Positions 19,541 to 29,635 are shown, numbered from the stretch's first letter. The stretch is DNA of 64,000 bases from Micromonospora okii (GCF_020884795.1 NZ_BBZF01000018.1:124001-188000); one strand, 5' to 3'. Notes: a model not told the origin generated them from the sequence alone. A program made the numbers and translations.

Positions 19541-20506
19541 ATGAGCCGCACCCCGACGGACGACCAGGAGACGACGACCGCCGGCCGCTACGCCGAGTTC
19601 GCCGCCCGGGAGGCGCGTGACGTCTCTCCCACGTACGAGCGCCTGGCCCTGGCGGTCTCCCGCGACCGCGAGGTGCTCGCGCTGCTCGCCGCGCTCCCGC
19701 CCGCCGATCGGCAGCCGAACCTGCTGTTCGGGGTCGTCCGGTTCCTCGGCGGCCCGGTCGAGGACCCGGCCGCGTTCCGCGACTTCGTCCTGGCGCGCTG
19801 GGCCGCCGTCGCGGCGGAGCTGCGCGCCCGGGCCACCCAGACCAACGAGGCCGGGCGGTGCGCCGTGCTGCTGCCGGTGCTCGCCGCGCTGCCGCAGCCG
19901 CTCGCGCTGCTGGAGGTCGGGGCGTCCGCCGGGCTCTGCCTCTACCCCGACCGGTACGCCTACCGTTACGGCGACCGGCAGGTCGGCGCGGGCGGGCCGG
20001 TCCTCGACTGCGCGCTCACCGGAATCGCCCCGCCGGCCCGCCGGCCCGAGGTCGTGTGGCGGGCCGGCCTGGACCTGAACCCCCTCGACGTGACCGACCC
20101 CGCCGACATGGCCTGGCTCGACGCCCTCGTCTGGCCGGAGCACACCGCACGCCGCGCCCGGCTGCGCGCCGCCGCGTCGGTCGCCGCCGCCGAACCCCCG
20201 CTGCTCGTCCGCGGCGACCTGGTGGACGACCTGCCGGCCCTGGCCGCGCGGGCGCCGGCCGGCGCGACGCTGGTGGTGTTCCACACCTCCGTGCTCTACC
20301 TGGTGCCGCCGCCACGCCGGGCGGCGTTCGCCGAGGTGATACGCAACCTGCCCGGACACTGGATCGCGAACGAGGCCCCGGACGTGCTGCGGCACGACGG
20401 CCTGCCCGCCCCGCCGGACGGCGCGCACCACAACGTGCTCGCGTTGGACGGCGTGCCGTTGGCGTGGACTCGTCCGCACGGGCAGGCGCTCACCTGGTTC
20501 GCGTGA
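19541..20506 (+). CDS. DUF2332 family protein
   Basis: This 321-residue protein matches the actinobacterial DUF2332 pattern: an N-terminal helical part (RYAEFAAREARDVSPTYERLA), LLEVGASAGLCLYPDRY in the middle, RAGLDLNPLDV, then VVFHTSVLYLV and a C-terminal HNVLALDGVPLAWTRPHGQ. The LEVGASAGLCL segment resembles an SAM-binding glycine loop, so a methyltransferase-like fold is possible, but no activity is established. The ATG at 19541 starts directly downstream of a -10-like box. It is isolated: nrdJ ends 130 bp upstream and pseudogenes follow. Confidence 0.85.
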   Translation: MSRTPTDDQETTTAGRYAEFAAREARDVSPTYERLALAVSRDREVLALLAALPPADRQPNLLFGVVRFLGGPVEDPAAFRDFVLARWAAVAAELRARATQTNEAGRCAVLLPVLAALPQPLALLEVGASAGLCLYPDRYAYRYGDRQVGAGGPVLDCALTGIAPPARRPEVVWRAGLDLNPLDVTDPADMAWLDALVWPEHTARRARLRAAASVAAAEPPLLVRGDLVDDLPALAARAPAGATLVVFHTSVLYLVPPPRRAAFAEVIRNLPGHWIANEAPDVLRHDGLPAPPDGAHHNVLALDGVPLAWTRPHGQALTWFA

Positions 20507-20600
20507 CGTCCTGCGCGTGGCGCCGGGCTGCACGGCCGCCGCCGGCTGTTCGATGGGCCAGGCAGGACCGACTCCTGTACGACCCCGTGTTCCAGGACCG

Positions 20601-20915
20601 CTACGGCAGCGCCCGTCCCGAGGCCGCCAGCCGGTCGGCGAGCGCGATGACACGGCCGCGGAGCTCGTCCGGGCGTTCGATGACGAACGGCAGGTCGAGC
20701 GCGGCGAGCACGGCGGGCAACCAGTCGAGACTCTCGGCCCGGATCTCCACGGACTGCCAGCCTTCGTCCTCGCCCTCTCGCACCTCGGCGACGCTGGCCG
20801 GCAGTCGTGTGCGGATCTGCTCGAGTGTTCCCTGTATCCGCAGCGTCACCGCATGCCGGTACGGCACCCGGGCCATCGACGCGAGAAGGCGTTCGGCGGG
20901 ATCGTCTCCGGCGGT
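20601..20915 (-). pseudogene. C-terminal remnant of a WYL-domain transcriptional regulator
   Basis: About 104 codons remain of a YafY-type helix-turn-helix/WYL regulator. The reverse strand reads DDPAERLLASMARVPYRHAV, then GWQSVEIRAESLDWLPAVLA, ALDLPFVIERPDELRGRVIA and a natural stop. This is the end of such proteins, including the region after the WYL core. The winged-helix N-terminus and the WYL motif itself are gone. Upstream of about 20915 the frame runs into the antisense of the asparaginase remnant. No start codon belongs to the fragment. Confidence 0.75.
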
Positions 20916-21678
20916 GGCCGGCGGCGCGACCGGCGTGGTGGTGACCCAGGGCACCGACACGCTGGAGGAGACCGCGTTCCTGGCCGACCTGGTCTGGCCG
21001 CACCCGGAGCCGCTGGTCCTCACCGGCGCGATGCGCAACCCCACCCTGGCCGGCGCGGACGGCCCGGCGAACCTGCTCGCGGCGGCCCGGGTGGCCGCCG
21101 CGCCGGCCGCCCGGGGCCTGGGCGCGCTGGTCGCGTTCCACGACGAGGTGCACGCCGCCCGGTGGGCCCGCAAGACGCACAGCACCAACACCGCCGCGTT
21201 CGTCTCCCCGAACGCCGGGCCGCTCGGGCACGTCGTGGAGGGCGAGGTGCGGGTGCTGACCCGGCCGCAGCGGCTGCCCCCGGTGACCGGGGTGGACCGG
21301 GGCCGGCTCGACACGGTCCGGGTGGCCCTGCTCACGGTCACCCTCGACGAGGACGCCGACCACCTCGCCCACCTGTTCCGGGGCCGGGACGCGGTGGTCG
21401 TCGCCGGGTTCGGCGTCGGGCACGTCCCGTCCGCGCTCGCCCCGGTGCTCGGGGAGCTGGCGGAGCGGGTGCCGGTGGTGCTCACCTCGCGGACCGGCGC
21501 GGGGTCGGTGCTGCGGCACACGTACGGGGCGGTGGGGTCGGAGACCGACCTCCAGCGACGTGGGCTCATCAACGGTGGGCTGCTCGACCCGTACAAGGCG
21601 AAGGTGCTGCTCCGGCTGCTGCTCGCGGCGGGCGCGGACCGGGCGGGGATCGCCGCCGCGTTCGCCCGGCACGGCTGA
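20914..21678 (+). pseudogene. N-terminally truncated L-asparaginase
   Basis: About 254 residues of an L-asparaginase remain. They begin at VAGGATGVVVTQGTDTLEET, which contains the second catalytic Thr-Asp motif, and end normally (LLRLLLAAGADRAGIAAAFARHG). The first ~75 residues, with the nucleophilic Thr in the TGGTIA motif, are missing, so the enzyme cannot be active. The remnant abuts the truncated WYL regulator at about 20905-20914. A GTG at 20914 could in principle start a shortened product, but no ribosome binding site supports it. Confidence 0.78.
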
Positions 21679-21754
21679 CCCGGCGCACTCCCGCCGCCCC
21701 GGGCCGTCCCACCGCGCGCTCCCGCGCCCTCGCGCCACGCCCGCCCCGGGGCGA

Positions 21755-21812
21755 CTTGTTAGGAAGGGGCCCTTCCTATGCAGAAAGCGTTAACAAGGTG
21801 CCCTTCCTTACC
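21755..21812 (-). repeat. Dispersed GGAAGGG-GTTAACGC repeat, copy B
   Basis: Read on the reverse strand it gives TAAGGAAGGGCACCTTGTTA, then ACGC, then GGAAGGGCCCCTTCCTAACA. The second half is a near-perfect palindrome. It sits between the asparaginase remnant and the convergent IdeR gene, 8 bp after the IdeR stop, and could act as the terminator. Confidence 0.75.
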
Positions 21813-21820
21813 CCGGGGTG

Positions 21821-22504
21821 TCAGTGGGCGGCGACGAAGACCCGGGAGGCGACCTCGCGGGGGAGCTGGATGCGGTCGCCGGAGCGGTCGATGAAGACCT
21901 CGCCGCGTTCCTGGGCGACGGTCACGGTCGCGCCCGGGTCGACCCCGGCGGCGCGCAACTGCCGCAGCACGCCCGCGTCGGTCTGCACGCTCTCGCAGAT
22001 CCGCCGGACCACCACCGGGCCGGAGAGCCCGGGGAAGGCCAGGTTGCGCTCGCCCTCGCTGCCGTCGGTCTCCGTCCCGGCGGTGCCCAGGTCCGCCAGG
22101 CCGGGGATCGGGTTGCCGTACGGGGACCGGGACGGCCGGTTGAGCAGCTCGTAGACCCGCTTCTCCACCGCGTCGCTCATCACGTGCTCCCAGCGGCAGG
22201 CCTCCTCGTGGGCCTCCTCGTAGGGCATCCCGATGACGTTGACCAGCAGCAGCTCGGCGAGCCGGTGCTTGCGCATCACGGAGACGGCGGCGGCACGCCC
22301 CTGCGGGGTCAGTGCCAGGTGCCGGCCGCCCTCGACGGTGAGCAGCCCGTCGCGCTCCATCCGGGCGACGGTCTGGCTGACGGTGGGGCCGCTCTGGCTC
22401 AGCCGCTCCGCGATGCGGGCGCGCAGCGGCGGCACCCCCTCCTCCTCCAGCTCGAGGATGGTGCGCAGGTACATCTCGGTCGTATCTACAAGATCGTGTT
22501 TCAT
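21821..22504 (-). CDS. Iron-dependent repressor of the IdeR/DtxR family
   Basis: Metal-activated DtxR-family repressors control iron uptake, siderophore and storage genes. The 227-residue protein has the N-terminal winged helix (VDTTEMYLRTILELEEEG, IAERLSQSGPTVSQTVARME). A dimerisation and metal-binding domain follows (MRKHRLAELLLVNVIGM, EEACRWEHVMSDAVEKRVYE). An SH3-like C-terminal domain ends in IQLPREVASRVFVAAH. His/Glu/Cys ligands (EEACRWEH) match DtxR. The ATG at 22504 aligns with homologues; a GTG at 22516 adds four residues and has GGAGAGAG closer to it. sigB lies 5 kb away, as in the ideR-sigB neighbourhood of mycobacteria. Confidence 0.92.
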   Translation of the reverse strand: MKHDLVDTTEMYLRTILELEEEGVPPLRARIAERLSQSGPTVSQTVARMERDGLLTVEGGRHLALTPQGRAAAVSVMRKHRLAELLLVNVIGMPYEEAHEEACRWEHVMSDAVEKRVYELLNRPSRSPYGNPIPGLADLGTAGTETDGSEGERNLAFPGLSGPVVVRRICESVQTDAGVLRQLRAAGVDPGATVTVAQERGEVFIDRSGDRIQLPREVASRVFVAAH

Positions 22505-22663
22505 CCGATCTGCCACCTCTCTCCGGTGGTGATCGAACTAACGGTCGTCTCGACCAGGTCATTCACGTCAGGGACCTCCCGGAAGTCGATGGTACCCCGG
22601 CCGACGCCCACCGCCGACCGCCGAAACGCGAGGTCGCCGCCCTGATGGTGTTGACTGGTCGCC

Positions 22664-23512
22664 ATGTCCGATGCCGAGAATCCGCTGGTCGAGGCCGACC
22701 GGCTCGCCGCCGAGCTGCGCTCCGCCGCCCCGCCCACCCTGCTCGACGTGCGCTGGCGGCTCGCCGGCCCGCCCGGCCGCGACGACTACGCCGCCGGCCA
22801 CCTGCCGGGCGCCGTCTTCGTCGACCTGGACGCCGAGCTGTGCGGGCCGCCCGGCGCCGCCGGCCGCCACCCCCTGCCCGACCCCGACGCCCTCCAGGCC
22901 GCGCTGCGGGCCGCCGGAGTGCGCGCCGGTCACCCCGTCGTCGTGTACGACGGCGGCGACGGGATGGCCGCCGCCCGCGCCTGGTGGACGCTGCGCTGGG
23001 CCGGTCACCGGCCGGTCCGCCTGCTGCACGGCGGCTTCCCGGCCTGGGTGGCCGCCGGCCTGCCCGTCTCCACGGACCCGCCCGCGCCGACGCCCGGCGA
23101 CGTGACGGTCCGGCCCGGGGGGCTGCCGGTGCTCGACGCCGGCTCGGCAGCCGCGCTGGCCGCCGCCGGGGACGGGGTGCTGCTCGACGTGCGGGCCGCC
23201 GCGCGCTACCGGGGCGAGAACGAGCCGGTCGACCCGGTCGCCGGGCACGTGCCGGGCGCCGTCAACCTCCCCGCCGCCGGGTACGTCGGCCCGGACGGCC
23301 GCTTCCCGTCCGCCGCCGCCCTGCGCGAACGGTTCGCCGCCGCCGGGGTCGCCGACGCCGCGCCGGTCGGGGCGTACTGCGGGTCGGGGGTGACCGCGGC
23401 GCAGGCCGTGCTCGCCCTGCACCTGGCCGGCCGCCCGGACGCCGCCCTCTACGTCGGATCGTGGAGCGGGTGGGTGGCCGACCCGTCCCGCCCGGTCGCC
23501 ACCGGCGGCTGA
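22664..23512 (+). CDS. sseA: Thiosulfate/3-mercaptopyruvate sulfurtransferase (two rhodanese domains)
   Basis: The enzyme moves sulfane sulfur from thiosulfate or 3-mercaptopyruvate to an acceptor. The 282-residue protein has two rhodanese domains. The first (about 10-135) has LLDVRWRLAGPPGRDDYAAGHLPGA and lacks a catalytic Cys (its loop reads YDGGDGMAAA). The second (about 150-280) has LLDVRAAARYRGE and the active loop AYCGSGVTAA, with the catalytic Cys. The ATG at 22664 fits homologues. Sub-family assignment rests on the domain pattern only; substrate preference is not settled by the loop. Confidence 0.9.
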   Translation: MSDAENPLVEADRLAAELRSAAPPTLLDVRWRLAGPPGRDDYAAGHLPGAVFVDLDAELCGPPGAAGRHPLPDPDALQAALRAAGVRAGHPVVVYDGGDGMAAARAWWTLRWAGHRPVRLLHGGFPAWVAAGLPVSTDPPAPTPGDVTVRPGGLPVLDAGSAAALAAAGDGVLLDVRAAARYRGENEPVDPVAGHVPGAVNLPAAGYVGPDGRFPSAAALRERFAAAGVADAAPVGAYCGSGVTAAQAVLALHLAGRPDAALYVGSWSGWVADPSRPVATGG

Positions 23513-23581
23513 CCGGCCGGGATCGGCCGCCGGGCAGCGCGTGCGCTGGGCGGGTCGCGGCGCGCGTGCGACGATGACGCC

Positions 23582-24763
23582 ATGTCCGAGGACACGGTGG
23601 TGGTGTGGGACGAGGCCCTGCTCGCGTACGACATGGGCGATCATCCGCTCGACCCGGTGCGGGTGGAGCTGACCGTCGCGCTCGCCCGCGAGCTGGGCGT
23701 GCTCGACCGGCCCGGGGTGCGGCTGGTGCGGCCCGAGCCCGCCGACGAGGCCCTGCTGACCCGGGTCCACGACCTGCGCTACCTGGACGCGGTGCGGGTC
23801 GCCCCCCGCGACCCGCTCTTCGCCGGGCACGGGCTCGGCACCGCGGACAACCCGGTCTTCGACGGGATGCACGAGTCCAGCGCCCTGGTCGCCGGGGCCA
23901 CCGTGGCCGCCGCCGAGGCCGTGTGGCGGGGCGAGGCCCGGCGGGCGGTCAACGTGGCCGGCGGCCTGCACCACGCCATGCCGGCCCGGGCCGCCGGCTT
24001 CTGCGTCTACAACGACCCGGCGGTGGCCATCGCCCGGCTGCTCGACCTGGGCGCGCGCCGCATCGCGTACGTGGACGTGGATGTGCACCACGGCGACGGC
24101 GTGCAGCAGGTCTTCTACGACGACCCCCGGGTGCTCACGGTCAGCCTGCACGAGACCCCGCTCGCGCTCTTCCCCGGCACCGGCTTCCCCGACGAGACCG
24201 GGGGGCCGGGCGCGGAGGGCGCCGCCGTGAACGTCGCGCTGCCGCCCGGCACCGACGACGCCGGCTGGCAGCGCGCGTTCCACGCGGTCGTGCCGTCGGT
24301 GCTGCGCGTGTTCCGGCCGGAGATCCTCGTCACCCAGTGCGGCGCGGACGGGCACCGGCTGGACCCCCTCGCCGACCTGCACCTGAGCGTCGACGGGCAG
24401 CGCGCCACCTACCTCGCCCTGCGGGCGCTCGCCGACGAGCTGTGCGAGGGCCGCTGGGTGGCCACCGGCGGCGGCGGGTACGCCCTCGTCGAGGTCGTGC
24501 CCCGGGCGTGGACCCACCTGCTCGCGGCGGCCACCGGGGCCCCGCTCGACCCGGCGACGCCCACCCCGCCGGGCTGGCGGGCGCTGGCCGCCGCGCGCCG
24601 CCCCGGCCGGGAGGTGCCGCTGCGGATGACCGACGACGTCGACCCGGCGTACCGGCCGTGGCAGCCGACGGGCGAGCCGAACTCCGTGGACCGGGCGGTG
24701 GCGGCCACCCGCAAGTCGGTGTTCCCGCTGCTCGGGCTCGACCCGCACGACCCGCGCGACTGA
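23582..24763 (+). CDS. acuC: Acetoin utilization-type deacetylase AcuC (histone deacetylase family)
   Basis: This zinc-dependent lysine deacetylase of the class I HDAC-like family removes acetyl groups from proteins such as acyl-CoA synthetases. The 393-residue protein has the HDAC core: GGLHHAMPARAAGFCVYND with the catalytic His pair, YVDVDVHHGDGVQQVFYDD with zinc ligands, SLHETPLALFPGTG, and QCGADGHRLDPLADLHLS. The ATG at 23582 matches the N-terminal VVWDEALLAYDMGDHP motif. The next gene, 31 bp downstream, encodes a GNAT/acyl-CoA-synthetase fusion of the kind that acetylates proteins. The pair probably makes a reversible acetylation switch. Confidence 0.93.
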   Translation: MSEDTVVVWDEALLAYDMGDHPLDPVRVELTVALARELGVLDRPGVRLVRPEPADEALLTRVHDLRYLDAVRVAPRDPLFAGHGLGTADNPVFDGMHESSALVAGATVAAAEAVWRGEARRAVNVAGGLHHAMPARAAGFCVYNDPAVAIARLLDLGARRIAYVDVDVHHGDGVQQVFYDDPRVLTVSLHETPLALFPGTGFPDETGGPGAEGAAVNVALPPGTDDAGWQRAFHAVVPSVLRVFRPEILVTQCGADGHRLDPLADLHLSVDGQRATYLALRALADELCEGRWVATGGGGYALVEVVPRAWTHLLAAATGAPLDPATPTPPGWRALAAARRPGREVPLRMTDDVDPAYRPWQPTGEPNSVDRAVAATRKSVFPLLGLDPHDPRD

Positions 24764-24794
24764 GCCGGCACGCCGGGGGAGGGGAGCCGGAGGC

Positions 24795-27353
24795 GTGACC
24801 ACAGTCGACCAGCCGGTGGACGTGCTGCTCAGCGACGGGACGACCGTCGCGCTGCGACCGATCCGACCGGACGACGGGCCGGGGATCGTGGCGATGCACT
24901 CCCGATTCTCCGAGCGCACCCGCTACCTGCGCTACTTCTCGCCGTACCCGCGCATCCCGGAGCGGGACCTGCGCCGGTTCGTCCACGTGGACCACCGCGA
25001 CCGGGAGGCGTTCGTGGTGCTGGCCGGGGAGCGGATCGTCGCCGTCGGCCGGTACGAGCGGCTCGGCCCCGAGGCCCCGGAGGCCGAGGTGGCCTTCGTC
25101 GTGGAGGACGCCTACCAGGGGCGGGGGATCGGCTCGGTGCTGCTGGAGCACCTGGCCGACGCCGCCGCGCGGGCCGGGATCGTGCACTTCGTCGCCGAGG
25201 TGCTCCCGGCCAACGGGGCGATGCTGCGGGTCTTCGCCGACTTCGGCTACCAGGTCCAGCGCCAGTACGCCGACGGCGTGGTGCACCTGAGCTTCCCGAT
25301 CGCCCCGACGGAGGCGACCCTCGAGGTGCAGCGCGGCCGGGAGCACCGCACCGAGGCCCGCTCGATCGCCCGGCTGCTCGCCCCCCGGGGCGTCGCCGTC
25401 TACGGGGCGAGCGCCACCGGGCAGGGCGTCGGCGCGGCGCTGCTCGGCCACCTGCGCGACGCCGGGTTCACCGGCGCGGTGGTGCCCGTGCACCCGAGCG
25501 CGGCGACGGTGGCCGGGCTGCCCGCGTACCCCTCGGCGGTCGAGGCCGGCCACGCGATCGACCTGGCGGTGGTCGCGGTGCCCCCGGAGGCGGCCGGCGC
25601 GGTGGTGGCCGACGCGGCGGCGGCCGGCGCGCACGGCCTGGTGGTGATCTCGGCCGGCTTCGCCGAGGCCGGCGCGGCGGGCGCGGCGGCGCAGCGGGCC
25701 CTGGTCCGGGCCGCGCACGCCGCCGGCATGCGGGTGGTCGGCCCGAACTGCCTCGGGGTGGCCAACACCGACGAGACGGTACGCCTCAACGCCACCCTCG
25801 CCCCGGCGCTGCCGGCCCCCGGCCGGGTGGGGATCTTCAGCCAGTCCGGCGCGTTCGGGGTGGCGCTGCTGGCCGAGGCGGCCCGGCGCGACCTCGGCCT
25901 GTCCAGCTTCGTCTCGGCCGGCAACCGGGCCGACGTCTCCGGCAACGACCTGCTCCAGTACTGGCGGGACGACCCCGGCACCAACGTGATCATGTTGTAC
26001 CTGGAGACCTTCGGCAACCCCCGCAAGTTCGCCCGGCTGGCCCGGCGGATCGGCCGGGACAAGCCGGTGGTGGCGCTCGCCTCGCCGGCCCGCCCGCCCG
26101 GGCTGAACGCCGACGCCCCCGGCCCGGACACGGTCGCGGTCAGCGCCCTGTTCGCCCAGTCCGGGGTGATCCGGGTCGACACCGTCGCCGAGCTGCTCGA
26201 CGTCGGCGTGCTGCTGGCCCACCAGCCGCTGCCGGCCGGCCGGCGGGTCGGCGTGGTCGGCAACTCCTCGGCGCTGACCGGGCTGGCGGCCACCGCCTGC
26301 GCCGCGCAGGGGCTCACGGTGGCCGCCGGGTACCCGTGCGACGTGGGCCCCCGCGCCGGGGCCGCCGACTTCGCCGCGGCCCTGCGCGCGGCCGTCGCCG
26401 ACGACGGCGTGGACGCCCTCGTCGCGGTGTTCGCCCCGCCGCTGCCCGGTCAGCTCACCGACACCGAGGCCGACTTCGCCGCCGCCCTGCCCGGCGCGCT
26501 CGACGCCGGCAAGCCGGTGGTGGCCACGTTCCTCGCCGGCCGCACCCCGGTCGGGGTGCCGGCGTACCCGAGCGTGGAGGAGGCGGTGCGGGCGCTCGGT
26601 CGGGCCGCCACGTACGCCGACTGGCGACGCCGCCCCCTCGGGACGCTGCCCGAGCTGCCCCGCATCGACCCCGCCGCCGCCCAGGCCGCGCTGCGGCCCG
26701 ACGGGGCCGACCCCGCCGGGCTGCTCGGCGCGTACGGCGTCGACGTGGTGCCCTCGGTGGCCGCGCGCTCGGTCGACGAGGCGGTGGCCGCCGCCGGGGC
26801 CCTCGGCTACCCGGTGGCGCTGAAGGCCGCCGCCCCCGGGCTGCGGCACCGCGCGGACCTCGGCGCGGTCCGCCTCGACCTGTCCGACGCCGGGGCGGTG
26901 CGCCGGGCGTACACGGAGATGTCGCCGGCCTTCGGGGCGGAGGTGCTGGTGCAGGCGATGGTCCCGCCGGGCGTGCCGTGCGTGGTGGAGCTGGTGGAGG
27001 ATCCGGCGTTCGGGCCGGTGGTGGGCTTCGGCCTCGGCGGCGTCGCCACCGAGCTGCTCGGCGACCGGGCCTGGCGGGCGGTGCCGCTGACCGACTCCGA
27101 CGCCGCCGAGCTGGTGGACGCGCCCCGGGCCGCGCCGCTGCTGCGGGGGCACCGGGGCGCCGCCCCGGTCGACCGGGCGGCCCTGGCCGACCTGCTGCTG
27201 CGGGTCGGCCTGCTCGCCGACGAGCAGCCCCGGGTCCGCTCGCTGACGCTCAACCCGGTGCTGGCCCGCCCGGACGGCATCTCCGTGCTGCACGCGAGCG
27301 TCCGCGTCGGCACCGGGGCCGCCCGCCCCGACACGGGCCCCCGCCGCCTGTAA
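24795..27353 (+). CDS. GNAT-acyl-CoA synthetase (ADP-forming)-like fusion, Pat-type protein lysine acetyltransferase
   Basis: The 852-residue protein has an N-terminal GNAT domain (about 10-175; acetyl-CoA loop EDAYQGRGIGSVLLEH). A three-part NDP-forming acyl-CoA-synthetase-like region follows: a CoA-binding Rossmann domain from about 190 (VAVYGASATGQGVGAALLGH), a ligase domain (GIFSQSGAFGVALL), and an ATP-grasp domain from about 640. In characterised Pat proteins the synthetase part is regulatory and the GNAT acetylates AMP-forming acyl-CoA synthetases. Here GNAT comes first, as in Streptomyces PatA-like proteins. GTG at 24795 follows GGGGAGCCGGAGGC. The stop codon TAA is also the first three bases of repeat copy C. 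Confidence 0.88.
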   Translation: MTTVDQPVDVLLSDGTTVALRPIRPDDGPGIVAMHSRFSERTRYLRYFSPYPRIPERDLRRFVHVDHRDREAFVVLAGERIVAVGRYERLGPEAPEAEVAFVVEDAYQGRGIGSVLLEHLADAAARAGIVHFVAEVLPANGAMLRVFADFGYQVQRQYADGVVHLSFPIAPTEATLEVQRGREHRTEARSIARLLAPRGVAVYGASATGQGVGAALLGHLRDAGFTGAVVPVHPSAATVAGLPAYPSAVEAGHAIDLAVVAVPPEAAGAVVADAAAAGAHGLVVISAGFAEAGAAGAAAQRALVRAAHAAGMRVVGPNCLGVANTDETVRLNATLAPALPAPGRVGIFSQSGAFGVALLAEAARRDLGLSSFVSAGNRADVSGNDLLQYWRDDPGTNVIMLYLETFGNPRKFARLARRIGRDKPVVALASPARPPGLNADAPGPDTVAVSALFAQSGVIRVDTVAELLDVGVLLAHQPLPAGRRVGVVGNSSALTGLAATACAAQGLTVAAGYPCDVGPRAGAADFAAALRAAVADDGVDALVAVFAPPLPGQLTDTEADFAAALPGALDAGKPVVATFLAGRTPVGVPAYPSVEEAVRALGRAATYADWRRRPLGTLPELPRIDPAAAQAALRPDGADPAGLLGAYGVDVVPSVAARSVDEAVAAAGALGYPVALKAAAPGLRHRADLGAVRLDLSDAGAVRRAYTEMSPAFGAEVLVQAMVPPGVPCVVELVEDPAFGPVVGFGLGGVATELLGDRAWRAVPLTDSDAAELVDAPRAAPLLRGHRGAAPVDRAALADLLLRVGLLADEQPRVRSLTLNPVLARPDGISVLHASVRVGTGAARPDTGPRRL

Positions 27354-27404
27354 GGAAGGGCCCCCGGTTAACGCTTCCGGTAGAGGAAGGGCCCCCTGTT
27401 AACG
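27351..27404 (+). repeat. Dispersed GGAAGGG-GTTAACGC repeat, copy C
   Basis: TAAGGAAGGGCCCCCGGTTA is followed by ACGCTTCCGGTAGAGGAAGG and GCCCCCTGTTAACG, giving two direct half-units. It begins with the stop codon of the upstream gene. Confidence 0.8.
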
Positions 27405-27465
27405 TCCCGCCCACCCGCGCGGCGGGCCGAGGCGGAACACCCGGCGGGTGGAGCCGAAGGCGGCA

Positions 27466-27553
27466 GGTCGGGGCCGAACGTCCGGCGGGTCGGGGCCGAA
27501 CGCCCGGCGGGTCGGGGCCGAATGCCCGGCGGGTCGGAGGGCCGAACGCGGCG
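27466..27553 (+). repeat. 22-bp minisatellite, three close copies plus one diverged
   Basis: The unit GGTCGGGGCCGAACGCCCGG plus CG starts at 27466, 27488 and 27510 with one change between copies. A diverged fourth starts at 27532. It fills the space between repeat copy C and the terminator. Confidence 0.85.
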
Positions 27554-27583
27554 AGGGGCCCCGGCGAACCGCCGGGGCCCCTC
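27553..27583. terminator. Bidirectional hairpin between the acetyltransferase gene and sigB
   Basis: GAGGGGCCCCGGC (27553-27565) pairs perfectly with GCCGGGGCCCCTC (27571-27583) over a 5-nt loop, 15 bp after the convergent sigB stop. Confidence 0.85.
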
Positions 27584-27598
27584 CTTACGTGTGCCGGC

Positions 27599-28615
<1,017 letters not shown>

Positions 28616-28846
28616 CTTCGTCTCTCCCCGTGTCCACGTCGGTGCCGCCTTGCCGGCCCAGTGGCGCCGGTGACACACACTCTGGCAAGCGGAGCGTGAA
28701 ACGGGAGTGAGGCGATCGGGGAACCGACACCGGATAGGGGTGGTCGGCGCTCCGGCGAGCGGCGCTTGCCGGGCCGGGCTACGGTGCCAGCGGTCGGCCG
28801 ATCGGGCCGGCGCTGCGGTTGGATTCGGGAGAGAGTGGAGGGTGTC

Positions 28847-29635
28847 GTGGTCTTCAAGCGGCTCATGCAGGCAATGGGCGTCGGCGGCCCGTCGGTCGAG
28901 ACGGTGCTGGCCAATCCGAACTGCCGGCCCGGCGGCCAGTTGGAGGGCATCGTCCACGTGGCGGGCGGCGAGCACCCCGTGGACGTCGAGTACGTCGCGC
29001 TGGGCCTGGTCACCCGGGTCGAGGTGGAGAGCGGCGACAACGAGTACGACACCACGCAGGAGTTCCACCGCCGCCAGGTCACCGGCGCGTTCCGGCTGGA
29101 GCCGGGGCAGCGGTACGACGTGCCGTTCCGCCTCGACGTGCCCTGGGAGACCCCGCTGACCGTCCTGTACGGCCAGCACCTGCACGGGATGACGATGGGG
29201 CTGCGCACCGAGCTGGAGGTGGCCCGGGCCGTCGACAAGGGAGACCTCGACGCGGTGGCGGTGCACGCCCTGCCCGCGCAGGAGCGGCTGCTGGAGGCGC
29301 TGCTGCGACTGGGCTTCCGGTTCGCCCGCGCCGACGTCGAGCGGGGCCACATCTACGGGGTACGCCAGCACCTGCCGTTCTACCAGGAGATCGAGTTCTA
29401 CCCGGCCCCCCAGTACGCGAACGCGATCAACCAGCTCGAGGTCACCTTCGTCACCGACCCGCAGCAGGTCCAGGTGGTGCTGGAGATCGACAAGCGGGGC
29501 GGCCTGTTCACCGAGGGCCGTGACGCCTTCGGCCGCTTCACCATCGACCACGCCACCGCCCAGAACACGGACTGGGCCGCCCAGCTCGACGGCTGGCTGC
29601 GGCAGTCCCTCCAGCGCCGGGGCCTCTTCTTCTAG
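28847..29635 (+). CDS. Spo0M-like sporulation-control protein
   Basis: The 262-residue protein matches the Spo0M (arrestin-like) family: VFKRLMQAMGVGGPSVETVL at the N-terminus, then two beta-sandwich domains (PGGQLEGIVHVAGGEHPVDVEYVALGL; LPFYQEIEFYPAP). It ends in a C-terminal WLRQSLQRRGLFF. In Bacillus Spo0M tunes early sporulation; in actinomycetes its role is not established. The GTG at 28847 has GGAGGG 4-5 nt upstream and gives the typical short N-terminus; a frame extension to 28766 is not conserved. It is divergent from sigB and convergent with dtd, 12 bp from its stop. Confidence 0.88.
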   Translation: MVFKRLMQAMGVGGPSVETVLANPNCRPGGQLEGIVHVAGGEHPVDVEYVALGLVTRVEVESGDNEYDTTQEFHRRQVTGAFRLEPGQRYDVPFRLDVPWETPLTVLYGQHLHGMTMGLRTELEVARAVDKGDLDAVAVHALPAQERLLEALLRLGFRFARADVERGHIYGVRQHLPFYQEIEFYPAPQYANAINQLEVTFVTDPQQVQVVLEIDKRGGLFTEGRDAFGRFTIDHATAQNTDWAAQLDGWLRQSLQRRGLFF

